Shown here one piece after another: positions 1 to 8,364 of a stretch of 53,900 nt of DNA. The stretch's first letter is position 1. The number at the start of each line of letters is the position of its first letter. Origin of the DNA: Candidatus Bathyarchaeota archaeon (GTDB lineage Archaea > Thermoproteota > Bathyarchaeia > Bathyarchaeales > Bathycorpusculaceae); NCBI GenBank assembly GCA_018396615.1, contig JAGTQT010000005.1, forward strand, positions 1 to 53,900. The letters are read 5' to 3'. Both the position numbers and the translations under genes were made by a program. The notes beneath the pieces were generated by a model. It ran no database searches, had not been told where the DNA came from, and saw nothing but the letters and a program-made list of their open reading frames with translations.

Positions 1-1056
1 CGCTATGGTGGAGAAGCCCGTTAGCACAGTTTTTACAGAAAGTTCACCGTCTCGCGGGAAATATTGTATCTTTGTTTTTCCGTAGATTTCTACGTTTGGA
101 GCGTGATCCTTGGCTATTGCTTTGATCTGCATTTCTAAGTAGGGCTCAAGCTCTTCAACAACGATGATTTTGCTGTTTTCGTTGAGAAATTTCGCGATCA
201 ATTTTTCTGGGAGTGGATGTGTCATGCCAAGTTTGAGAACGCTGGCTTTCAAGTCCAGTAGACGGGCCGCTTCAACAGCGTAGTTGTAGGCTGAGCCAGA
301 GGTAATTATGCCGTATTCACTGTTCCTTTCTTTCTTTGTAACGACATTGTAGGGGGAAGTTTCGCTTATGTTCTTAGCTTTCTCCAGCTTTTTCAGAAGA
401 ACCGTGTGTGCAGGTCTTGAGTAGGCTGGAACCATCACAAGCCTTGCAACATCTCGGATAAACTTGCCTTTTTCTTTTAGTTCTGCAAGCTTGCCATACA
501 CCACTGGTCCACGTGCATGATTTACGCGAGTCGTGGTTCGCAAAAGCACTGGAAGCTCCAGCTTTTCCGACATCTCAACAGCCGAAATCACCATGTCCTT
601 GGCTTCTTGCGGGTTGGATGGCTCCATGCAAGGAAGACTTGATAACAACGCGTAAAAGCGGTTGTCCTGCTCATTCTGCGAGCTGAAACATTCCGGATCG
701 TCTGCGGTGACAATCACGTAGCCGCCTCTTACGCCTGTATAAGCCAAAGTCATCATCATGTCCGCAGCAACATTGAGTCCGACATGCTTCATGGCTGAAA
801 GGGCTCTGACTCCGCAGGTTGCCGCTCCCGCCGCAACCTCTACCGCAACCATTTCATTCGTAGAATACTCCATGTATACTCCAGACTCTTTTGCAATGGC
901 GGACACAGAATCACCGATCTCTGACGCCGGCGTTCCCGGGTACGTAGTTACGACATTTATTCCTGCTTCTAGAATCGCCCGAACAATAGCTTCGTTTCCA
1001 AGCAAAAGCATTTGTTTCCCGGCGTTATCTTCTAGCAGTAGTCTTGGGTCAGGCAC
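1..1056 (-). CDS. iorA: Indolepyruvate:ferredoxin oxidoreductase alpha subunit (3' part outside window)
   Basis: This subunit oxidatively decarboxylates aryl pyruvates from aromatic amino acids, using thiamine diphosphate and passing electrons to ferredoxin. About 352 of the usual 600 or so residues are visible. Near the N-terminus the chain reads LLLGNEAIVRAILEAG and then TTYPGTPASEIGD, the classic IorA opening. The TPP-binding C-terminal part and the ferredoxin domain lie beyond position 1. I chose the GTG at 1056 because GGAGAG sits seven bases upstream; an ATG at 1011 is the alternative. A stop codon a few codons upstream rules out a much longer form. Its place beside acyl-CoA genes fits amino acid fermentation. 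The family assignment is firm, the start less so. Confidence 0.88.
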   Translation of the reverse strand, partial: MPDPRLLLEDNAGKQMLLLGNEAIVRAILEAGINVVTTYPGTPASEIGDSVSAIAKESGVYMEYSTNEMVAVEVAAGAATCGVRALSAMKHVGLNVAADMMMTLAYTGVRGGYVIVTADDPECFSSQNEQDNRFYALLSSLPCMEPSNPQEAKDMVISAVEMSEKLELPVLLRTTTRVNHARGPVVYGKLAELKEKGKFIRDVARLVMVPAYSRPAHTVLLKKLEKAKNISETSPYNVVTKKERNSEYGIITSGSAYNYAVEAARLLDLKASVLKLGMTHPLPEKLIAKFLNENSKIIVVEELEPYLEMQIKAIAKDHAPNVEIYGKTKIQYFPRDGELSVKTVLTGFSTIA

Positions 1057-1194
1057 AAAGTTTCTCTCCGGAATCTTGAAGATGTTGTAACCCTTGTTGT
1101 TTCACATAAACTTTTGGTACCTAAAAAACGGTTCTTAAAATTTAAATTGATAGGAAAAAGGAGGTGCTGGAAAGATTTGTTAGTGCGAATTCTG

Positions 1195-1977
1195 CTATCT
1201 GCCTTTAAACACTGGTTTGCGTTTCTCCGTGAAAGCTGCAACGCCCTCTTGCAAGTCTTCTGTGGATGCGACAACTCCGAAGCCTTCACGCTCCAACGCT
1301 AGTGCCGCGTCTAGACTGATTTCTGCGCCCTTGTTTATCAGTGCTTTAGCTACCTTAATAGCTACAGGTGCCTTTGCAACTAGTTCCAGCGCGAGTTGAC
1401 GAGCGGTTTCTCTAAGCTTGTCTGCGGGAACAACCATGTTGACAATGCCAAGCTGCTCAGCAGTTTTCGCGTCTACAAGCTTTCCGGTGAACACCATCTC
1501 CTTAGCCTTTCCCGGGCCGACAAGTCTGGTAAGCCTCTGGGTTCCTCCCCATCCCGGGATTAGTCCTATGTTGATTTCGGTTTGCCCCATGCGGCTGGTT
1601 TCTGACGCTATACGGAGGTCGCATGACATTGCAACTTCTAGGCCGCCTCCAAGCGCGTAGCCGTTTAATGCGGCGATTACTGGTTTTTCCAAGCTCTCTA
1701 GTGAGCAGCAGAGTTTTTCACCCATAAGCGAGAGTTCTCTGGCTTTAAGCGCGTTCATTCCTTTCATGGCTTTGATGTCTGCTCCCGCTGAGAATGCTTT
1801 TTCACCTGAGCCAGTTAATATGACAGCGCGCACATTTTCGTCTTGCTTTATGTCTTCTATTGCTTGGAGAACTTCTTCAATGACTTCCTTGCTGAAGGCG
1901 TTAAGTGCTTCCGGCCTGTTCAAGGTTATTGTCGCGATTTGGTCGCTTCTTTCGTAAATTATGAATTTGAAATCCAC
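1195..1977 (-). CDS. Enoyl-CoA hydratase / crotonase family protein
   Basis: A 260-residue crotonase-fold enzyme, expected to hydrate 2-enoyl-CoA to 3-hydroxyacyl-CoA. The oxyanion-hole segment AGADIKAM, the first catalytic Glu in GGGLEVAMSCD and the second Glu in GQTEINIG, followed by PGWGGTQRL, are all present, so it should be a true hydratase. The start is the GTG at 1977: GGGAGG lies eight bases upstream and the N-terminus DFKFIIYERSDQIATITLNRP is typical. A longer reading to 2037 runs into the next gene. It lies 13 bases downstream of the 3-hydroxyacyl-CoA dehydrogenase and is probably co-transcribed with it. The exact chain length or branching of the substrate cannot be read from the sequence. 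Confidence 0.92.
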   Translation of the reverse strand: MDFKFIIYERSDQIATITLNRPEALNAFSKEVIEEVLQAIEDIKQDENVRAVILTGSGEKAFSAGADIKAMKGMNALKARELSLMGEKLCCSLESLEKPVIAALNGYALGGGLEVAMSCDLRIASETSRMGQTEINIGLIPGWGGTQRLTRLVGPGKAKEMVFTGKLVDAKTAEQLGIVNMVVPADKLRETARQLALELVAKAPVAIKVAKALINKGAEISLDAALALEREGFGVVASTEDLQEGVAAFTEKRKPVFKGR

Positions 1978-1990
1978 ATGTTTAGCCTCC

Positions 1991-2854
1991 CTATTTCTGC
2001 GTCCACTCGTAGTAGCCTTTCCCCGTCTTCCTTCCAAGAAGCTGCGCCTTAACCATCTGCTTCAGTCCCGGAGACGCGTGGAACTTAGGATCGATCTCCT
2101 TTGCGAGAACCTCGGCGATGGCCAGCGTTGTGTCTGCTCCAATGTAGTCAAGAAGCATAAGCGGCCCCATAGGCCAGTTTAAACCAAGTTTGACCGCCCT
2201 GTCGATGTCGTCTCTGTCAGCTACTCCTTCCCAGTGGAGCGCTGCAGCCTCGTTTAGAGCGGGTATGAGTATGCGGTTTACGATGAAGCCCGGGCTGTCT
2301 TTTTTGACTAGTACGGTTTCTTTACCTAGTTTGTGGGCAGTTTCTGTGATGGTTTGAATTGTTTCGTCGCTGGTTTTGGCGCCTTTTATTATTTCCACGA
2401 GTTTCATAAGCTGTGGAGGGTTAAAGAAGTGCATGCCGCAGACTTTTTCAGGTCGGCCAGTTGCAGAAGCAAGCTCAGTTATGCTTACGGACGAAGTGTT
2501 TGAAGCGATTATGGCATGAGGTGGCGCCCACGCGTCAGCCTCTTTGAAAGTTGTTCTTTTTAGTTCAACGTTTTCAGGTATAGCTTCGATGATCAGGTCG
2601 GCGTCAGATACGGCTTCTCTAAGGTCAAGTGTGGTATGGATCCTAGCTAGGATCTCGTTCATTTCTACCTCGGTCATCTGGCTTTTCTTGACGAAGCGTT
2701 CAAGGCTGTCTTTAATCATGTTCATGCCGTTGTCTATGAAGCGTCGCTCCACATCTCGCATGGTTACGTCGTATTTGCCAATTTGGGCTGCTACCTGAGC
2801 GATACCGTGGCCCATTAAGCCGGCGCCTAGAACGGTTATTTTTCTTATATCCAT
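1991..2854 (-). CDS. hbd: 3-hydroxyacyl-CoA (3-hydroxybutyryl-CoA) dehydrogenase
   Basis: A 287-residue NAD(P)-dependent dehydrogenase that interconverts 3-hydroxyacyl-CoA and 3-oxoacyl-CoA. The Rossmann motif GAGLMGHGIAQ lies at the N-terminus. SNTSSVSITELA and HFFNPPQLMKLVEII, which holds the catalytic His, follow. The C-terminal domain contains LNWPMGPLMLLDYIG. The length is normal for the stand-alone bacterial and archaeal form. I chose the ATG at 2854, nine bases after AGGTGA; the ATG at 2863 abuts that site. A TATA box is visible at 2900-2911. It forms an operon with the crotonase gene just downstream. Confidence 0.93.
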   Translation of the reverse strand: MDIRKITVLGAGLMGHGIAQVAAQIGKYDVTMRDVERRFIDNGMNMIKDSLERFVKKSQMTEVEMNEILARIHTTLDLREAVSDADLIIEAIPENVELKRTTFKEADAWAPPHAIIASNTSSVSITELASATGRPEKVCGMHFFNPPQLMKLVEIIKGAKTSDETIQTITETAHKLGKETVLVKKDSPGFIVNRILIPALNEAAALHWEGVADRDDIDRAVKLGLNWPMGPLMLLDYIGADTTLAIAEVLAKEIDPKFHASPGLKQMVKAQLLGRKTGKGYYEWTQK

Positions 2855-2899
2855 GTTTACCATTCACCTTTGTTGATGGATGAGTATTTGCTGACGGTT

Positions 2900-2911
2900 C
2901 AATTTTAAACC
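2900..2911 (-). promoter_or_regulatory. TATA box of hbd-crotonase operon
   Basis: On the minus strand the sequence reads AAAGGTTTAAAATTG, a BRE-like A/G-rich stretch followed by TTTAAAAT. It is centred about 26 bases before a predicted transcription start near 2880. The acyl-CoA dehydrogenase promoter at 4519-4530 has nearly the same sequence. Confidence 0.6.
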
Positions 2912-2945
2912 TTTGCAATAGACATGTTGCTTTTGAATGGGGTTC

Positions 2946-4475
2946 CTAGAAAACCATGTCCCTGTCAAGCCAATCGGGGAACCACCTGTATGTTTCCGGT
3001 TTCTTCGCCTTGTGCAGCCCGCTGTATGTAGCCTTAACAAGCGCGATCAAACCTTTAGAGTCTCGGTAAAGTTTGGCAAAGCCTTTTTTGTCAAGATTAG
3101 TCAGCATCTCATCAAGCTTGTCATCGGCGACTGTTTCAAGTCTTTCCTTCAAATCTTCCCTGCTCATAAACAAGCCAGGGTTCACCATGTAGTCTTCCGC
3201 CAGCAGTTCGAGGATGCTGTCTTCGTTTGGCTTGAGTTTCGGAAGCTTTTCTCCCCATGAAACTGGGACACCGAGTTTTTCGTGCAGTCTTCTTTGAGGC
3301 ATTTTTAGGTCTTTGCCTAGGGCTTTCAGTCCGCCTCTGAAGATGACGAGTTTCATGATGTCATTTGTGCCAGCGCCTATCTGGTTCACCTTCGCGTCGC
3401 GGAGGTAGCTTTCAACCGGATAGAAACGGGTCCAACCGTCTCCGCCCATAACCATAATCGCATCGCTAATAAGCCGCTCATAGGTTTCTGAGGCAAAAAG
3501 CTTTGCAGTTGCTGCTTCAACCATTGCCTCACGGTGCTCATCCAGCATTCTTGCCGCGTGATATACAAGCAGCCGCGAGGTGGTTAACCCGGCAAACATG
3601 TCTGCGATCTTGAACTGGTTTGTTGGTAAATCAACCGTCGGTTTGCCGAACTGCATGCGCCTCTGTGCGTATGCCACGGCATATCGGATGGATTCGCGCA
3701 TCGGTCCAAGCATTGCTGCGGAGTAAACAACTCGCTCGAAGTTTAGTCCCGCCATCATGACTTTCCAGCCGATGCCTTGTTCGCCAATTATGTTGTCAGC
3801 CGGAACCTTTGTGTTATCAAAGCTTAGAATCCCGTTTGGAAGTCCAAACCAGCCTGAAAGCTCATTGATCTTTTCGACAGAAAAACCTTGCACACCCTTC
3901 TCGACGAGGAATGCGGTAAGATGCTGATATCTGCTCTTGTCTTCAGGTTTCTCGCTTGTTTTTGCATAAACGACATAAATGTCAGCTAGCCCTGCGTTGG
4001 TGATAAAACGCTTTTTTCCATTAAGGACAAAACAGTCTCCTTCTCGGCGAGCAGTTGTTTCCACCCCCGCTGCGTCTGAACCTACAAAAGGCTCGGTAAT
4101 GCAGACCGCTCCAACAACCTCGCCTTTCGCTATTCTCGGTAGCCATTTTCGCTTCTGAGTCTCAGTTCCAAATGCCAGAAGCTGTTCAACGCCACCGAAC
4201 ATCGAAACCGCGTAAGCTTCAGACAGCCCTGAACATATCCTACTAAGTTCCTCAGCAACTATGGCGACGCCTGTGACTCCTGCGTCGATTCCGCCATAGG
4301 CTTCAGGTATTGCTGCTCCAAACCATCCTTTGCGAGCAATTTCCTTGAGCATATCCATCGGAAACTTTTTCGTCCAAAAGACTTCTTGGCCTCTGCCAAG
4401 GTTTTGATCAGCAAAAGCTCGTGCCTCTTCCATCAGCCGCTTCTGCTTGTCGCTCCACCACTCGAAAGGCTCCAT
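2946..4475 (-). CDS. Acyl-CoA dehydrogenase (isovaleryl-CoA-type active site) with C-terminal extension
   Basis: A 509-residue FAD enzyme forming the alpha,beta double bond of acyl-CoA. Residues 1 to about 385 are a complete acyl-CoA dehydrogenase: CITEPFVGSDAAG, LNGKKRFITNAG, a central domain and RDAKVNQIGAGTNDI. The position holding the catalytic Glu in medium-chain enzymes (YEGT) is Ala in GAGT, and a Glu is present at residue 247 in LNFERVV. That pairing is the one used by isovaleryl-CoA dehydrogenase. Residues 390-509 are an extra, mostly helical, charged tail of unknown role (finding). The start is the ATG at 4475 after GGGTG; a GTG lies nine bases upstream. It has its own TATA box. Confidence 0.9.
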   Translation of the reverse strand: MEPFEWWSDKQKRLMEEARAFADQNLGRGQEVFWTKKFPMDMLKEIARKGWFGAAIPEAYGGIDAGVTGVAIVAEELSRICSGLSEAYAVSMFGGVEQLLAFGTETQKRKWLPRIAKGEVVGAVCITEPFVGSDAAGVETTARREGDCFVLNGKKRFITNAGLADIYVVYAKTSEKPEDKSRYQHLTAFLVEKGVQGFSVEKINELSGWFGLPNGILSFDNTKVPADNIIGEQGIGWKVMMAGLNFERVVYSAAMLGPMRESIRYAVAYAQRRMQFGKPTVDLPTNQFKIADMFAGLTTSRLLVYHAARMLDEHREAMVEAATAKLFASETYERLISDAIMVMGGDGWTRFYPVESYLRDAKVNQIGAGTNDIMKLVIFRGGLKALGKDLKMPQRRLHEKLGVPVSWGEKLPKLKPNEDSILELLAEDYMVNPGLFMSREDLKERLETVADDKLDEMLTNLDKKGFAKLYRDSKGLIALVKATYSGLHKAKKPETYRWFPDWLDRDMVF

Positions 4476-4518
4476 AACGTGCACCCTATGTAGTAGAGGC
4501 TTAGGTTCTGCTTTGAAT

Positions 4519-4530
4519 TTTAAACTTTCG
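4519..4530 (-). promoter_or_regulatory. TATA box of acyl-CoA dehydrogenase gene
   Basis: The minus strand reads GAAAGTTTAAAATTC, a BRE plus TATA element. The predicted transcription start is about 4499, 24 bases before the ATG. It resembles the hbd promoter at 2900-2911. Confidence 0.55.
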
Positions 4531-4618
4531 CAGTAGGCAACGTTAATCCAAGATTCACTTCGCTATGCAGCCTTATGGCATGAACTTTGTTGTCTCGGTT
4601 TTGCAGAATGTGCTAATT

Positions 4619-4629
4619 CTTATATTAAA
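4619..4629 (+). promoter_or_regulatory. TATA box of the lyase-like gene
   Basis: CTTATATTAAA is followed by a predicted start of transcription near 4650, about 30 bases before the TTG start at 4682. The 206-base region 4476-4681 holds this and the divergent acyl-CoA dehydrogenase promoter and nothing else I can identify. Confidence 0.55.
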
Positions 4630-4681
4630 GACCGAGAAATAGAGACTGTACCATAAACTACTTTATGGGAAGGCAGAGCCT

Positions 4682-6007
4682 TTGAGGAAAACCATATTCA
4701 AGAAACTTGAAGCACAAGGACTTATCGCCAACTATAACCGTCTAAGAAAGAATCTGCCGCCTAAGCTTCCTGACAGAGTTTTTGTCTGGGACGAGACCCT
4801 AAAGGAAGCGACGCAAACTCCCGCAGTGTTCCTAACGTACGTGGAAAAAGTGAAGCTTGCAAAAATGCTTGACGAAGTCGGCGTCTCAATCATAACCGTA
4901 GGCTTCCCCGCGCACTCAGAGGAAGAAAAGAACACCGTGCGAAGGATCGCTAATGAAGGCTTTCAAAATGCAAGCATCGCTGCAGCAGCGCGCACCATAA
5001 AAAGCGACGTGGACGCTTGCCTCGAATGCGGAGTAAAAGAGATACCCGTCTTCACGCCATTCAACGAACTCAACTTAAAGTATGCGCTAAAGATAACTAA
5101 AGAACAGGCTCTTGCAAAGACAGCGGAAACCGTAGCGTACGCGAAGAAACACGGCGTCATCGTAGACTTCGTTTTAGACGACGCCTCAAGAACCCCTCCA
5201 GATGACATTCTGCGAATCGTCGAAACAGCAGTCAAAGCAGGAGCCGACCGAATCGTAATCGCCGACAGCGTAGGTTTCCTTCGACCATTATCCATGCGTT
5301 ACTTGATTTCACATATCAAGAAGGAGCTTGATGAACGCACCAAAAAGAGTGTTCCACTTTCTGTCCACTGTCATAATGATTTTGGATTGGCTACTGCGAA
5401 CACGCTGGCAGCGGTGGAGGAAGGCGTGACCTACGTGCATACATGCGTCGCGGGATTTGGCGAGCGCTCCGGCGGCGCGCCTCTAGAGGAAGTTGTAGCT
5501 GCATTGGAGCTGCTTTACGACGTAGACACGGGAATAGATCTAGACAAGATCCAGAGGCTTTCACAAATGGCGGAAAAAGCCTTCGCATTGCCCATACAGT
5601 TTCACAAGCCTATAATTGGGGAGCACGCCTTCTCATACGAAATTGACGAGCAAACTAAGCCTATGCTGAAGGTTCCCATACTAAATGAGCCTTTTCCACC
5701 AGAAATTGTTGGAAGAGAAGCCCAATACTTTGTAGGCAGAACCGTTGGAAAACAGCTTCTCCAAGAACGGCTAGCCGAGGCGCAGATCAAAGCGTCTCCA
5801 ATGCAGATAGACGAGATTGCCAGAAGACTGCGGGGAATGCATGAAAGCCTAGACAAAGGCGAGGCACAGATGACTTTCTACGAAATAAAGAAGCTTATGA
5901 AAGACCTACGCAAGGGGCTAACAGAAGAAGAATTCTGGAAAATCGTAGAACAAGTGACAAGGCAGAAGCCGAAGCTTCAGCCAAAAGAGCAAATACTCCC
6001 TACTTAG
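4682..6007 (+). CDS. HMG-CoA lyase / isopropylmalate synthase-like (DRE-TIM family) protein with altered catalytic motif
   Basis: A 441-residue protein of the DRE-TIM metallolyase family, whose members cleave or form C-C bonds next to carboxyl or CoA groups. The metal-binding HCHNDFG is intact (His229, His231, Asn232) and the late-barrel segment GFGERSGGAPLEEVV is typical. The N-terminal motif, DTTLRDGEQ in synthases and VRDGLQ in HMG-CoA lyase, reads DETLKEATQ: the catalytic Arg is Lys41 and the metal-ligand Asp is Glu42. Residues 330-441 form a helical tail unlike the LeuA allosteric domain. The start is a TTG with GGAAGG eight bases upstream. Its 3' end overlaps the convergent CoA transferase gene by eight bases. 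Whether it is a lyase, a synthase or something new is not decidable here. Confidence 0.75.
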   Translation: MRKTIFKKLEAQGLIANYNRLRKNLPPKLPDRVFVWDETLKEATQTPAVFLTYVEKVKLAKMLDEVGVSIITVGFPAHSEEEKNTVRRIANEGFQNASIAAAARTIKSDVDACLECGVKEIPVFTPFNELNLKYALKITKEQALAKTAETVAYAKKHGVIVDFVLDDASRTPPDDILRIVETAVKAGADRIVIADSVGFLRPLSMRYLISHIKKELDERTKKSVPLSVHCHNDFGLATANTLAAVEEGVTYVHTCVAGFGERSGGAPLEEVVAALELLYDVDTGIDLDKIQRLSQMAEKAFALPIQFHKPIIGEHAFSYEIDEQTKPMLKVPILNEPFPPEIVGREAQYFVGRTVGKQLLQERLAEAQIKASPMQIDEIARRLRGMHESLDKGEAQMTFYEIKKLMKDLRKGLTEEEFWKIVEQVTRQKPKLQPKEQILPT

Positions 6008-6791
6008 TCCTCGGGATGTAAATTCCGTTAGGATCGATCGCTCTAAGCAGGGCAAGCTCATCAAGCGTCGGCGGCTCTGTTGAAGGGACATTCTCTGGAA
6101 TAATAAGGTCGAAGCCTGAGTTATCCTTAACCTGCTGCACGGTTACACCTGGATGAAGTGTCGCCAGCCTTATTCGCTTTGTTTTTGGATCGAAATCCAT
6201 TTGGCAAAGGTTAGTAACCACAAGCAACGGTCCGCCTCCAATAAGACCGGCTTTTTCACGTGCTGCTGGTCCATTTAGAAATCCAGGGCTGGTTAAGTAG
6301 TCAAGCTTCTTTACCATCTTGCGTTTTTCATGTGTCATTATTATGACTATGTGCTTGGCTGAGGAGACTATGTCGTTTCCTCCTCCGCTTCCAGGAAGCC
6401 TTACGGATGGTTTTTCGAAGTCTCCTATGTAGGAGGTGTTGATGTTTCCGTATTCGTCGATTTGTGCTGCTCCAACGAAGCCTAGGTCAACGTGTCCTCC
6501 TTGCAGCATGACTCCCAGTGTTTCGATAAGTCCTATGGCTCCGGAGGCACGGTAGCCTAGTCGAGAATCGGCTATGGAAAGAGCTATTTCTTTAGCGTTA
6601 GAGTCAATAAAGCCGGCTTCGTAGACGATTTTGGCTGCAGGTGCGTGTGTCTTTTTCGCTAGCATGGCGGCGATCATTGGTAAGCCTGTTCCTATGAACA
6701 CGACTTGACCGTTTTTTATTTGGCGGGAGCCGCAGACCGCCATAAGTTCAAGGGTGCTGAATTCTTCGGGTTTTGCATATTTCTTGGTCAT
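6000..6791 (-). CDS. CoA transferase (class I, glutaconate type) subunit B
   Basis: A 263-residue beta subunit of a class I CoA transferase, which moves CoA between an acyl-CoA and a free acid through a glutamyl-CoA intermediate. It resembles glutaconate CoA-transferase B: MAVCGSRQIKNGQVVFIGTG near the N-terminus, the catalytic Glu in IVYEAGFID, GAAQIDEYGNINTSYIGD, the CoA-site GSGGGND, and KLDYLTSPGFLNGP. The ATG follows AGGAGGAAG. It lies 16 bases downstream of subunit A. The likely substrate is an acid related to the neighbouring acyl-CoA enzymes, by inference. Confidence 0.92.
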   Translation of the reverse strand: MTKKYAKPEEFSTLELMAVCGSRQIKNGQVVFIGTGLPMIAAMLAKKTHAPAAKIVYEAGFIDSNAKEIALSIADSRLGYRASGAIGLIETLGVMLQGGHVDLGFVGAAQIDEYGNINTSYIGDFEKPSVRLPGSGGGNDIVSSAKHIVIIMTHEKRKMVKKLDYLTSPGFLNGPAAREKAGLIGGGPLLVVTNLCQMDFDPKTKRIRLATLHPGVTVQQVKDNSGFDLIIPENVPSTEPPTLDELALLRAIDPNGIYIPRTK

Positions 6792-6807
6792 GTCTCTTTT
6801 CTTCCTC

Positions 6808-7719
6808 CTAGTAGGGTAAAGGTTTTTTGGCTTTAAGCTCCATCAGTCTTTCCATGCCTATTTTCTTAAGGAAATCAGTGTGACTGTCTGTGCTGGTTAT
6901 GTATTCTTCGCAGTATTTTTGCCATCCTTCTTCAGTCTTGCACTGCTCGTAATACCGCCGTATGTGCTCCATGTCATAATCATAGTAATTGTAAACCATC
7001 ATTGGATATGATCCCCACGGGCATTCAACCACGTGGCTGACGTAAATGTTCGGGATGACTGTTTGATCTGGCTGAGCTCGGATAAATTCAGTATCAACGA
7101 TCTCCTCGGCGAGAATGATTACTTTTTTTCCTGCTCTCGCGCCTTCTATGTCTTCGCCTTTTATTCCGTCAATCTGCGCGTTTCCCTCTTTATCCACGCG
7201 TGAGGCATGCACTATACTAAAGTCTGGACGAACAGACGGAACAAGCACAATTTTCTCTCCAGTAAAAGGACATTCAATCAGCTCAGCCTTCTTGGGTCTA
7301 AACCTCTTTTTTGACAAAAGATCGGTTCCCAGCATGCTTTTGAGAGGCATAAACGGGACGCCTAACGCTCCGCCGAGAAAACGCAGCGCCATCGCCAAAT
7401 TCGTGTAATCTTCAATCTCAATTGCGCCTTCACGAATTCTTCTCTGAATGTTAGGCGCCAAGCCTATTCCCTCTATGGCATAAAACGCCATCTCATAGCG
7501 CGACACCACATAGGCGCCTGACAGTATATCAATGTCCATTTCAGAGCCACAGGTGTATATTGTTAGGTTCCGCTTTTTCTGCCTGACAAGCTCATGTGCA
7601 AAAGCCATTGGCGGACGCTGAAAGCCGAAGCCTCCCCAGAACAGGTGTGCGCCATCTGGAACTAGCTTAACAGCCTCTTTCAGAGTAATTCTCTTGTCTT
7701 CTATGGCAGACTCGACCAT
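6808..7719 (-). CDS. CoA transferase (class I, glutaconate type) subunit A
   Basis: The 303-residue alpha subunit partner of the gene just downstream. Residues near the N-terminus (LVPDGAHLFWGGFGFQRPP) form the CoA-binding glycine-rich loop. VHASRVDKEGNAQIDGIKG and the final helix-rich part match GctA-like proteins in length and order. I chose the ATG at 7719, which has GGTG six bases upstream; a TTG at 7734 is in frame. Gene order A then B is the usual one for this enzyme. Confidence 0.9.
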   Translation of the reverse strand: MVESAIEDKRITLKEAVKLVPDGAHLFWGGFGFQRPPMAFAHELVRQKKRNLTIYTCGSEMDIDILSGAYVVSRYEMAFYAIEGIGLAPNIQRRIREGAIEIEDYTNLAMALRFLGGALGVPFMPLKSMLGTDLLSKKRFRPKKAELIECPFTGEKIVLVPSVRPDFSIVHASRVDKEGNAQIDGIKGEDIEGARAGKKVIILAEEIVDTEFIRAQPDQTVIPNIYVSHVVECPWGSYPMMVYNYYDYDMEHIRRYYEQCKTEEGWQKYCEEYITSTDSHTDFLKKIGMERLMELKAKKPLPY

Positions 7720-7844
7720 GTCATGCACCAGCAAGATTAGGCAACTGCATTAGCGCTTATCATGCACTTAGATTTTTCGACCGCTAGAAACCATTTTTCT
7801 GAAATGTTTTCACTTGAGATTTAATGGTTGGCAGTATGTAAAAG

Positions 7845-7852
7845 CATATAAG
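7845..7852 (+). promoter_or_regulatory. TATA box of the 7870 membrane protein gene
   Basis: CATATAAG is centred about 24 bases before the GTG at 7870, which suggests a leaderless or nearly leaderless transcript. No Shine-Dalgarno sequence is seen. Confidence 0.5.
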
Positions 7853-7869
7853 CTGCTTGTAGAGAACTA

Positions 7870-8352
7870 GTGTCTGGGATAAACTTGACATTTGATGTTA
7901 GGTACTTCTGTATTTCCTTGATTCTTGCACTTTTTGCTGGCTCTATAAGCAATTTGCTGGAATGGTTAATCTTCCTTCATCTGTGGACACCAATGCTTTT
8001 TTCGTGGTACTATGTTGCATGGGTGCCAATTCCATTCTTTGTAAGCGTTTTTCTTGCGTTTGGAGTTATGTACGCTATCAGTAAAGATGTTGAACCGCCA
8101 TCCATGTATTGGTCAGCAGTGCTCTCCACGTTTCTTGGTTGCTGGCTAGGCAATATTATCATAACTATTGTTACATATGTTTTGTTATTCTTAGACGGCG
8201 GTACCACAGAGCCTTGGTATGCTGCACTTTACATAACTCTGCAACTAATCACTTCCGCATTTTCTCTAGTCTTTTTTGTCAGCTTCTCTGCAATCATGCT
8301 GGCCTATTACCGAAAAACTTTGAAGCAGCCTCCCTCTGTGCCAGGTCCATAG
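7870..8352 (+). CDS. Hypothetical four-helix membrane protein
   Basis: A 160-residue protein not recognised as a named family. Four hydrophobic segments are visible, at about residues 12-35, 42-65, 80-108 and 120-146. Short polar loops (KDVEPPS, DGGTTEPW) separate them and the tail is basic and proline-rich. It is most likely an integral membrane protein. The GTG start fits the upstream TATA box and a leaderless mRNA. It converges on the thioredoxin-like gene with a 12-base gap, and no operon partner is evident. Confidence 0.7.
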   Translation: MSGINLTFDVRYFCISLILALFAGSISNLLEWLIFLHLWTPMLFSWYYVAWVPIPFFVSVFLAFGVMYAISKDVEPPSMYWSAVLSTFLGCWLGNIIITIVTYVLLFLDGGTTEPWYAALYITLQLITSAFSLVFFVSFSAIMLAYYRKTLKQPPSVPGP

Positions 8353-8364
8353 GGATACCGCGTA

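Noticed and set aside
1032..1289. Minus-strand open frame of 85 codons upstream of iorA
   Set aside because: It overlaps the iorA start and the crotonase end in another frame, and its composition looks like a shadow of those genes.
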